DNA of 64,000 bases from Phycisphaeraceae bacterium (GTDB lineage: Bacteria > Planctomycetota > Phycisphaerae > Phycisphaerales > UBA1924), in NCBI GenBank assembly GCA_019636495.1, contig JAHBXL010000002.1, forward strand, positions 210,228 through 274,227, read 5' to 3'. Numbering within the stretch: position 1 is the stretch's first letter; each line of letters begins with the position of its first letter. Below the pieces are notes generated by a model. That model was not told the origin of the DNA and ran no database searches. It saw only the letters and a list, made by a program, of their open reading frames with translations. Of this stretch, positions 42,660 through 49,792 are shown in pieces. Position numbers and translations under genes: made by a program.

Positions 42660-43087
42660 AAGACATGCACGACGTCACGATCGAGTTCCCAGTGCACTTC
42701 ACGCGGGGGGCGGCTGGCCGGAAAGAGGTCAACGTCGGCGTGGAGCCCGCCGCGCCGCCCGTTGAAGCGGGCTGCGTTCCCCGTGTCGCCCGCCTGATGG
42801 CGCTGGCGATCCGGTTTGAGGAGTTGGTTCGGATGGGCGAGGTCGAATCCCATGCCGATCTGGCCCGCCTCGGCCAGGTCACGCGGGCTCGGATCAGCCA
42901 GATCATGGACTTGCTGTGCCTGGCTCCGGACATCCAAGAGGAGTTGCTGCTCCTGCCCCGCGTTGAGCGTGAGCGCGATGCGGTCAGCGAGCACGAACTG
43001 CGCACAGTGTGCGCCGTCTCGGACTGGCGCGAGCAGCGTCGGCGATGGCGGGAGTTGGCGGGCGCTGCACGCGGCCCACAGAACTGA
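42656..43087 (+). CDS. HTH protein of the recombinase module
   Basis: A 143-residue protein overlapping the recombinase stop by four bases. The central part (EVESHADLARLGQVTRARISQIMDLLCLAPDIQEELLLLP, about residues 62-102) is a helix-turn-helix like that of ParB/KorB-type proteins. The N terminus is beta-rich (VTIEFPVHFTRG) and the C terminus is helical and basic (SDWREQRRRWRELAGAA). Genes of this type follow DUF2924-recombinase pairs in many planctomycete elements. It may regulate the module or assist recombination. Confidence 0.8.
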   Translation: MKDMHDVTIEFPVHFTRGAAGRKEVNVGVEPAAPPVEAGCVPRVARLMALAIRFEELVRMGEVESHADLARLGQVTRARISQIMDLLCLAPDIQEELLLLPRVERERDAVSEHELRTVCAVSDWREQRRRWRELAGAARGPQN

Positions 43088-43794
43088 CAACAGCCCGACG
43101 GACCTCGTGAACGTGGGAAGCGCAGTCTGAGGCATGCACACTCAAACGACAACCAGCGAGTCTCGGGACCCCGGGGGGTATGCAAAGAGAGGGTGGATAG
43201 CGGGTGTCGAACGGGGCTCCGCCGCTCACGCCCCTCGCCGCCAAGATCGGAGGGACGGGCGCGTCTCACCCGGTGCGGTCGTTCGACCGCAGGTGGTGAG
43301 TTGAGTGTCCCTATCCACAAGCTACTCGAACCGATTCTCGATCCGGAATGGCGGGGATTTGCGGAAAGTGCTCGGTTGACGCGCGACGAGGGGAGATGTT
43401 TGCCTAAGCCGACGGAGTTGACTCGAATGAGGTGCGGCGGGGCGGAACGCTGTTTGCGAGCCGCTGGCGAGGTACAAATACTCCAGACCTAGCCACCAGC
43501 CATCGCGAAGAGGACCGGAGTCAGTGCGGGAGAGCCGTGGCCGTCGCCCCACGACGGTATCGTCCATGCCGAAGCGTCATCCGCCCCCTCGATATCTGAC
43601 ATGTACCGGAACCAACCACCCGCGATTGCCATCTCCGTGCCTCAGGCGATCGACCGCACAAGACTGAATCAGGGCGTGTGGAACCGCTTTTTTCTAGCAC
43701 AAGTGTCAGATTCTCGCGCTTGACGTTCTACGCCCCGGCGGCGTGACAGCCAGCCCCAAACGACTGGGGCTTTTGACAATGTTATCGCGTACCT
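43088..43794. other. Non-coding stretch downstream of the recombinase module
   Basis: About 707 bp with no convincing gene on either strand. Base composition falls from the GC-rich recombinase module to the less GC-rich cargo. Open frames here are short and have no family resemblance. The attachment site of a serine recombinase is often close to its gene, so attL/attR-type sequence could be here or left of 40256; no direct repeat defines it within the window. Confidence 0.45.
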
Positions 43795-44073
43795 TCATCG
43801 CGTGCTGGAGACACGGATTGCGCCCCATGCACCGCACAGGATCCAGAACACGGGCGCACCAACTCCGACGGTGAACATAGAGCCACCAATCACGATCGCC
43901 AGCAGTATGAAGAAGTCGGCCCAACTGCGCAGATACAGGCCGACACCAAACGGACCAAACAGCAGGCCGACGATAAACGCTAGGCCCATACTCTTTCCCT
44001 TGCCGACCGGAGGGCGTTCATCGCTTTTGGGGGACGCGTTACCGCTGCCATTACCGTAGCCGTTGCTGCTCAT
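43795..44073 (-). CDS. Small two-helix membrane protein
   Basis: A 92-residue protein starting at the ATG at 44073. The first ~35 residues are polar (Ser/Asn/Gly/Lys). Two hydrophobic helices follow: AFIVGLLFGPFGVGLYL (about 38-54) and ILLAIVIGGSMFTVGVGAPVFWILCGAWGAI (about 59-88). The short GPFGVGLYLRSWADFF loop between helices is reminiscent of TM2-domain or superinfection-immunity-like small proteins, but I cannot assign a family. It is the first gene of the lower-GC cargo, on the minus strand. Confidence 0.6.
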   Translation of the reverse strand: MSSNGYGNGSGNASPKSDERPPVGKGKSMGLAFIVGLLFGPFGVGLYLRSWADFFILLAIVIGGSMFTVGVGAPVFWILCGAWGAIRVSSTR

Positions 44074-44211
44074 GGATGTCTCATTTCTGCTCAGGAACGC
44101 ACCTGCACCGGGATCACATACTGAGGCGCAGGTCGCTGTGATGTCTGTAATCTGGCATCCCCTACACGAAGGCGTGAGGCCCATCGCCTATTCGGGAAAC
44201 GCTTTGCTTAT

Positions 44212-44970
44212 CTATACCGTCTCGGCTATGCGAGCACGATCCACTAGCCGCCACGCTCGTTCACCCTTGCGGGATTGACGGGGGAAGCAGTATGCCCGCT
44301 TCGCGGCAATGGGTCCATCGGAATGGCCTTCCGGTTTGACATCCTCCGGCCAATCCATGATGGTTGTGGCTTGGGCGTAGTTCGGACCGAGCAGGGTTGC
44401 TATTTGTGCGTCTGAGAACTGAGACTTCGCAACGCCCGGAATGGTCTCGGGCAGCTCCGACAGCGAACCATGCTCAGCCGTGAAGCACTTGAGAAGCAAA
44501 CACTCGGTGTCGATGGTCTGCAACTGCGCCGTGTACGCACCTTGAAGCGAAGCTGGAAGACCGTGAAGCAGCATCCAGTCAATTACAATGTCCCACTGCG
44601 CTGACACAATGTCATCTGGTAGCGACGTAACATCTGCGACACGAAACTCTATGGCACACTTTGGTGCTGCCTTTCCGGCAATGTGCGTCTGCTTGATGGA
44701 CGCCCACCGGTCACGGCCACTATCAATCGCGCGCGGCGAGATGTCAACGCATGTCACTTGCAGACGCTCATGGTTCCATTCTGGCAGTGCCAGCACGGCA
44801 TCGATGATTCGCTTGCCATATCCAGAACCGAGATCTAGAACACGTTCGCAGCGATCAAGTGGTAGGCGGCATTGGCGGATGAACTGGGTCAGGTCCTGCG
44901 TGTCTAACTCGTACCACGCCGGATATCCTCGATAAGCGTCGTCCCACAGTTTTGCTCGCTGGGTCTTCAT
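44212..44970 (-). CDS. Class I SAM-dependent methyltransferase
   Basis: A 252-residue protein with the methyltransferase fold. Motif I is VLDLGSGYGKRIIDAVL (about residues 44-60), the acidic residue at the end of strand 2 is in VTCVDISPRAID (about 71-82), the adenine-binding acidic pair is in FRVADVTSLPDD, and motif IV is WDIVIDWMLLHGL (about 124-136). The N terminus (WDDAYRGYPAWYELDTQDL) resembles methyltransferases of the thiopurine/TehB type. The ATG at 44970 has GGAG upstream. It could modify a small molecule; no partner gene clarifies the substrate. Confidence 0.88.
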   Translation of the reverse strand: MKTQRAKLWDDAYRGYPAWYELDTQDLTQFIRQCRLPLDRCERVLDLGSGYGKRIIDAVLALPEWNHERLQVTCVDISPRAIDSGRDRWASIKQTHIAGKAAPKCAIEFRVADVTSLPDDIVSAQWDIVIDWMLLHGLPASLQGAYTAQLQTIDTECLLLKCFTAEHGSLSELPETIPGVAKSQFSDAQIATLLGPNYAQATTIMDWPEDVKPEGHSDGPIAAKRAYCFPRQSRKGERAWRLVDRARIAETV

Positions 44971-45058
44971 TGTGGCTCCTCATTGAATCGCCGCGCATCG
45001 GCTACTCCAGTGAGACCCGCAACAAGATGAGAGATTGCGCGCCGTGCTGCCGATTTGT

Positions 45059-45793
45059 TCATTTGCGGTGCGATAGCGCGATGCAGGAGGCAACCTTGGA
45101 GCAGATGGCTCGCAGCTCACGGCCGACTCGAGACGGAGGCAGCGGAGTGGGGCTTCCGCGAAGAACAATTGTCTCGAAAACGTGGGTTTCGTGGACCGTC
45201 AAATCTCGCGACGCTACCTCAAGGGCGTCACGAAGCACATCGAGCCCACCGACCAACGTTGGCTCGTTTATGATCGCGTACACTCGAAGGCACTGGATGC
45301 CCCTGCAGTGATGAACCGCAGCCGATGAGGCATCGATGCCCAAATCGGTGCCCAGCTGAGCCCAGCTTGCCGAGGGGCGACAAAACCTCATCGCCAGAAC
45401 GCTTGCTTGCGAAGCGGAGAGATAACCCAGCGCGGCGGCGGGCTCGATTGCATTACTCCAATCAACCAAGCGTGCAGGGCAAGTGCCGACTTCTGGCCGC
45501 AGGTCGCACACACGTTCTGCGTCGTCCCCAAGATCATGTGATGCTACGGCACGCCAGCGCTTCTGATTTCGCATTGCGCGATAGACTTCACGCTGCGCAA
45601 TGGTCGTCACAAAGGTCTGGAATGAGGAGTCCCCTCGGAAGTTTGCGAAGCCGCGCCAAGCCCTGGACGCGGTTGCGGCGTAGGCGACATCTGCGATCTC
45701 CGCGTTCCGAGCGAGCTTCAGGCAATACGCCTTTACCCGATCCGCGACCAGAGCCCAAGCCTCCTCAAACTTTGCTGGACCATTGTGAGTCAT
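45059..45793 (-). CDS. ECF-type sigma-70-like factor
   Basis: A 244-residue protein. Region 2 is visible: VAYAATASRAWRGFANFRGDSSFQTFVTTIAQREVYRAMR (about residues 37-76) strongly resembles sigma region 2.2-2.4 (core binding and -10 recognition). Region 4-like sequence is LGYLSASQASVLAMRFCRPSASWAQLGTDLGI (about 125-156), with a likely helix-turn-helix. A C-terminal extension (~170-244) is extra. It is on the same strand as, and downstream of, the unknown and peptidase genes, so it may direct expression of its neighbours. No anti-sigma gene is clear. Confidence 0.75.
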   Translation of the reverse strand: MTHNGPAKFEEAWALVADRVKAYCLKLARNAEIADVAYAATASRAWRGFANFRGDSSFQTFVTTIAQREVYRAMRNQKRWRAVASHDLGDDAERVCDLRPEVGTCPARLVDWSNAIEPAAALGYLSASQASVLAMRFCRPSASWAQLGTDLGIDASSAAVHHCRGIQCLRVYAIINEPTLVGGLDVLRDALEVASRDLTVHETHVFETIVLRGSPTPLPPSRVGRELRAICSKVASCIALSHRK

Positions 45794-45832
45794 TTCATGC
45801 CTAAGACTTGCTGTGGCCAGATTGGCAATGCC

Positions 45833-46390
45833 TCAGGCAGCTGGAGAGGGTGACGGCGAAAGCCACGACCAGAAATCGGGGACGAGGGCGGCATAGTGTG
45901 ACCAGAGCATGAAGGGGACCAAGACGCGGAACTGCTTGACGATCTGCTCACGGAGGTCTGCATTGTCGCCGGCACTACTTCCGGCGAAGAACGCCTTCGC
46001 CGCAGCGTCAAGAAGGGGCTGAATCGCAATCGCGGCACCCTTCACTTCCTCCAACGGGAAGGCAGCGTTCGGTAAAGTGACTTCGCTCAGCGTGTCATCA
46101 GTCAGAGGGGCAGCGTCGGTCCTTGAGTGGAGCAGAAGCTGCGGTTCCTCCCCGGTTACATACGCGCTGATGACGGTGTAGTACTTCGGTGGGCCCTGAA
46201 GCCTTGCATGCCCTGGAAGTCTCAGGGCCGGAGAGGCGAACACTGCCCAGGCAGGTTGGCCCCAGCGGAGCGTGGGCAGCGGGATCGACTTGGCAAACTC
46301 AACCGGCACCTCGTGAAGCAGCGTCAAATTCGTGCGCAACGCCCGTTGCAAGTCGGCCAGCAGCAGGCTTTTCGGTGGTGAGGGATTCAT
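45833..46390 (-). CDS. Unknown protein between peptidase and sigma genes
   Basis: A 185-residue protein I do not recognise. It starts at the ATG at 46390, which has GGAG upstream; an ATG at 46411 is less likely because its GGAG is too close. It appears alpha/beta: LQRALRTNLTLLHEVPVEF, LPTLRWGQPAWAVFASPAL, GPPKYYTVISAYVTG, and ends in Trp/Phe-rich helical sequence (VPFMLWSHYAALVPDFWSWL). No transmembrane segment or signal. It lies 43 nt downstream of the cysteine peptidase and 39 nt upstream of the sigma gene, so the three are likely one operon. It might be an inhibitor or partner of the peptidase; this is a guess. Confidence 0.7.
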   Translation of the reverse strand: MNPSPPKSLLLADLQRALRTNLTLLHEVPVEFAKSIPLPTLRWGQPAWAVFASPALRLPGHARLQGPPKYYTVISAYVTGEEPQLLLHSRTDAAPLTDDTLSEVTLPNAAFPLEEVKGAAIAIQPLLDAAAKAFFAGSSAGDNADLREQIVKQFRVLVPFMLWSHYAALVPDFWSWLSPSPSPAA

Positions 46391-46433
46391 GCAGGTGGTC
46401 TCCACGATCATTGCTCCAGTTCACGCTGATCTA

Positions 46434-47120
46434 CTACGCGAGAGAGTACTCTTGGCTGCCGACGTCGGTGACGACCATCACGCCGCCAGCGTTTGCCCAA
46501 GCATCGGTGAGTGTCGTGGCGGTCACAAACTGGTCGGCGCGCCCAGTACCGCTGTCGTTCAGATAGAAACCAACGAGGGAGCCATCGGCTGGATCGCGGG
46601 CCACGCCTGTGACGGTGATGGCGTGATTGGGCCCCCCGCTATCGAAGTAGGCCGCGTCGTTCCACAGCACACCTGCGTTGACTTCAGCGATTACACCGCG
46701 TCCATCTTGGACAGCGTCGGCAAGATCTTCCAGGCTTTGCTCGACTTTGGCGCTGGTGGGCAACCCATGTGAAACAAGAATCTCTCTCTGGTCAAAAACC
46801 GTCGTGCCGCCGCGCTCTTGGGGAGAGTCGGCACTCACGTCGCAACGACCGTGCTCAACTGCCCAAGCGACCACATACTGCTCCGTTGCAGGGAACCCGA
46901 ATTGGCAAAGAACACCCGAGGCCGAGCAGAGTCCGCACGTTCCCTTGAACCCGTACGAGTTGTCTCCCTGCGGATGGCAGAAATCCGCAAGCCTGCTATG
47001 GTCGCCAAACACCACGACTTCGCGGCCGTCGGGCAGGACTTCGAGCAGGCCCGGAACATCTGAGAATCCCTCGTCGAAGTCCGGGCGCGAATCAGGCGTG
47101 CTGGGATCAAAATCACGCAT
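46434..47120 (-). CDS. C39-like (papain-fold) cysteine peptidase-like protein
   Basis: A 228-residue protein with the layout of C39-type peptidases: the catalytic Cys in GFKGTCGLCSASGVLCQFG (Cys62 by alignment to the usual TCG), His166 in SGGPNHAITVTGVARDP, and Asn188/Asp189 in GFYLNDSG as the third residue. A middle helical segment has VEQSLEDLADAVQDGRGVIAEVNAG, as in C39/BtrH-type proteins. There is no signal peptide. C39 domains cleave leader peptides in exporters and also occur as effector or toxin proteases in conflict systems. Here the domain stands alone beside an unknown gene and a sigma factor. The GGAG eight bases before the ATG at 47120 supports the start. Confidence 0.75.
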   Translation of the reverse strand: MRDFDPSTPDSRPDFDEGFSDVPGLLEVLPDGREVVVFGDHSRLADFCHPQGDNSYGFKGTCGLCSASGVLCQFGFPATEQYVVAWAVEHGRCDVSADSPQERGGTTVFDQREILVSHGLPTSAKVEQSLEDLADAVQDGRGVIAEVNAGVLWNDAAYFDSGGPNHAITVTGVARDPADGSLVGFYLNDSGTGRADQFVTATTLTDAWANAGGVMVVTDVGSQEYSLA

Positions 47121-47654
47121 GAACTGGTCTCCGATGGTTCAAAGAGTGCTTCACCAGATATCTGACCCATGCTGGAAGGACTCATTGCGCGGAATTCGCA
47201 AACGGGCTGCGGGCTTACAGCGCCTATGGAAATTTGGCAGCAAACTCCAAGAGCGTATGGCTGGCGTTCGGGCTGATGGTATCCCCCGGCTGTGATGGCA
47301 AGCACGCTCAGTTCGGGAATCAAGACGAATCGTCGGTTGTTCGGTCAGCAGAACCTTCCAGTCAATTGGCCGAGGTGGGCTGGACAGAGGGCCTCCCGGT
47401 CTCCCCGGCTGAACACGGACCTACTCCGATTCTGTAGGTGGAAGGCGAGTGGGCTTGGACCCTGCGGGGCCCGGCTCAGGCGGCCAGACAGTTCGCCGCC
47501 CACGCAGCACCCTGTGCAGCAGAGCATTTCTCGCCAAGCGCGCAATAGATCGAAGCGCGAGAGGTCTGACTGGTGACTCACACGACTGATGACACCCCGA
47601 GATCTGGCTGCTGATCTCAGGGAGTGCGAACGTCTAGCAGCTGGAGACTTGCAC
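47121..47654. other. Intergenic stretch, no gene seen
   Basis: About 534 bp between the leftward peptidase operon and a rightward small membrane-protein gene. It must carry their promoters. No open frame here looks like a known protein; a 67-codon frame at 47234-47437 has no recognisable features. I see no clear hairpin or promoter pair. Confidence 0.4.
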
Positions 47655-47807
47655 ATGTCGAACCACTGGGTACATCTTGCACATTCCGCGTCCCACGGCG
47701 GAAAGGTCGGAGCTGTGGTACTGATCATCATCGGGATCTTCTTGACGCCAATGCTGATCGGCATCCCGTTGATCATCTGGGGCGTCGTCAAGCTCTTCTC
47801 CAAGTGA
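47655..47807 (+). CDS. Small membrane protein upstream of dynamin operon
   Basis: A 50-residue protein. GGAG at 47643-47646 lies eight bases before the ATG at 47655, giving MSNHWVHLAHSASHGGKVGA and then one long hydrophobic stretch (VVLIIIGIFLTPMLIGIPLIIWGVVKLF) that could form a hairpin or a single helix, ending in SK. It is His-rich before the membrane part. It lies 423 nt upstream of the five-gene operon on the same strand. Whether it belongs to that system is unclear, but a small membrane partner would fit a membrane-remodelling operon. Confidence 0.6.
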   Translation: MSNHWVHLAHSASHGGKVGAVVLIIIGIFLTPMLIGIPLIIWGVVKLFSK

Positions 47808-48230
47808 TCCGTAGTGCCTCATACACTCTTGATCGCTTCTTGATTGAAGCGGACAGCCCCCGATTGACTCCGGAACCGAACGAATGTGGTCGCGCGATGC
47901 CGGTGGTCTAGAGGACGAGTTGGCGCACGCTCAAAGCACCCCGCCACCTGGACTTAGAGTCGGTGGCCGAACTGGTCCTGCGGTGTGATCTTCAACCGGT
48001 CAACCCCCGTCGAGCAACGCGCGATCCCGCGTAGGATTCGGTTGAGAAGGTGCTCTGGATCAATGGAAACCATGTTTGGGCGGCGTACGGCACCCCGCCG
48101 GTTCACCGTCGCAGCCAGGAAAAAGCTCACAAACGGATATCTGGTCGTCAAACGCGCAATAGCGCCAGCCATGCGGGGTCAAACTCTGGGATCGTCGAGG
48201 TCAGACAGGCCCTGTCAAGGAAACCATGTG
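47808..48230. other. Leader region of the dynamin/HerA operon, no gene seen
   Basis: A 423-bp gap directly before the five-gene operon. It must contain the operon promoter. I find no confident -35/-10 pair, hairpin or small gene. Short frames (for example minus strand 47954-48172) have no family features. Confidence 0.4.
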
Positions 48231-49709
48231 ATGAACGCACCGCCAAACCCAGCTGCCCAACTTCTCCATGAGATGGGCCCACTAATGGAGTCATTGCCGA
48301 AGGACCACGAGGTTCGTGAGCTTTGGACTCGATTGATGAATGGGGAGGTCGTTCCTGCGAAGATCGCGGTTGCACCAAGCGTCCACGCCGACGCACTAGA
48401 ATCGCTCGTGCGCAACCTCACCGGCAACAGTCCGGTGGTTGGACCACTCGTGGCGAGCGAGTACGACAACGCGTTCGCTCTAGTTATCGCCGTGTTTTCT
48501 GCCAATCGACAGATCGATTTCAGAGAAACCGAGGTGTTTGCGTCATTGACCAAGTCGGTCGCGCCAGGGTCGCTGTTTGGCGTCTTCGTCGATGCGGACA
48601 AACTCGCAGACGTGAACGCAGTCGCTGGGCTAGACAAGGCGATCGGGCGCCTGCTCATCGCCGATGACCAGCTGAACCTTGAAGCAATCGACCCCGCGGA
48701 CAGCGGTCATTTTCTGTTCTCAGCCAGTGCGGAGTGCGGCGACCTATCAGAACGAATCGCTCGAGACCGCCAACTTCTGGTTCGTGCCATCGAGCTTGCC
48801 TTGCGGGACAAGGATCAGACCTATCGCCGTGCCGTGGTGAGCCTCTACTCGGCGGTCCGTCGCGCCAACACTCGCTCACTCGACATGCCAACCGCTCACA
48901 GCTCTCATGCTGTCTCGAGAGAGGCGGAGATCGCGGATGTTCGCCGCAACGTCAGGAGCGTCATCGATGATGCCCGGTCCCGGGCGCAGCAAGTGCTGCT
49001 GTTACGTGTTTCAACAGTCGACGCCGACATCCGACGCGCCATCACGGACTGGGCAGCGAGTCGCGACCCGGCACAGAACCTCGCGTCTTCTCTTGAGTCC
49101 ATCGATACTCGGTTCACTACGGCAGTCAATAACGAGTTCTCCGGCATCGCAGATGCACTCACTTCGTCACTCCTTCTGCGGCTTGATAGCGATCCAAGTG
49201 CGAGGGGCCATAACAGTAACGCGCAAAGTGATTCATGGACGAACAAGCTGCGTTCAACACACTCCAGTTCCATCGTCCGCCCTCTGATCGGCGCGCTTCG
49301 GGATGGCGGAAGAAGGTCAGGCGGAGTCGCAGTAGGCGCGGTCGCTGGCGCGGGCGTCGCAGCGGCAGCAACGATCTTTACAGCCCTCGCGCCGTTGGCA
49401 GTGATTGGCCTGGCGAGTGCAGCGTTTGCTGCACCAATCGTTGCGGGAGTCCGAGCCGAACAGCGTTCACGTCAGTTGCTGTCAGAGCGCCTGCTTTCTG
49501 AATGTCGACATAGCACCAGCGAACAGCAGGCGACAGCCGCTCGGTCCCTGGACAACTTCTTCGCCGATGTCCAGTCACGAGTCACGCTGCTTCTCGATCA
49601 TCAAGCCGCCGCGAACAACCTCAACACGGCAATGGCGAACAACTCGGAGGCGACTGCCGCAATTCGCAAGCAGGTTGAGTTGTGCGATCAGTTAGCACAG
49701 CACCTTTGA
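48231..49709 (+). CDS. Dynamin-operon protein 1: probable GTPase-like companion without GTPase motifs
   Basis: A 492-residue protein, first gene of the operon. I see no P-loop, DxxG or NKxD. The N-terminal ~170 residues (FALVIAVFSANRQIDFRETEVFASLTKSVAPGSLFGVFVDADKL...) have alternating beta and alpha predicted segments like a GTPase core with lost motifs. Long charged helices follow (VRRNVRSVIDDARSRAQQVLLL), then a Gly/Ala-rich membrane-inserting segment (about residues 364-408, GGVAVGAVAGAGVAAAATIF). That helical stalk plus hydrophobic paddle is the layout of bacterial dynamin-like proteins. I infer a catalytically dead partner of the next two GTPases. The ATG at 48231 is chosen; frames further upstream look non-coding. 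Confidence 0.6.
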   Translation: MNAPPNPAAQLLHEMGPLMESLPKDHEVRELWTRLMNGEVVPAKIAVAPSVHADALESLVRNLTGNSPVVGPLVASEYDNAFALVIAVFSANRQIDFRETEVFASLTKSVAPGSLFGVFVDADKLADVNAVAGLDKAIGRLLIADDQLNLEAIDPADSGHFLFSASAECGDLSERIARDRQLLVRAIELALRDKDQTYRRAVVSLYSAVRRANTRSLDMPTAHSSHAVSREAEIADVRRNVRSVIDDARSRAQQVLLLRVSTVDADIRRAITDWAASRDPAQNLASSLESIDTRFTTAVNNEFSGIADALTSSLLLRLDSDPSARGHNSNAQSDSWTNKLRSTHSSSIVRPLIGALRDGGRRSGGVAVGAVAGAGVAAAATIFTALAPLAVIGLASAAFAAPIVAGVRAEQRSRQLLSERLLSECRHSTSEQQATAARSLDNFFADVQSRVTLLLDHQAAANNLNTAMANNSEATAAIRKQVELCDQLAQHL

Positions 49710-49792
49710 GCCCCGCTTCAACGACGTAACTGACCAAGAGCCGCGTGGCAACTGTTTGCGCTACGCGACGCCCACCTCCCCGGAGACCTTCA

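Noticed and set aside
47234..47437. 67-codon frame between the peptidase and small membrane-protein genes
   Set aside because: No ribosome-binding sequence, family likeness or typical codon pattern; treated as non-coding.
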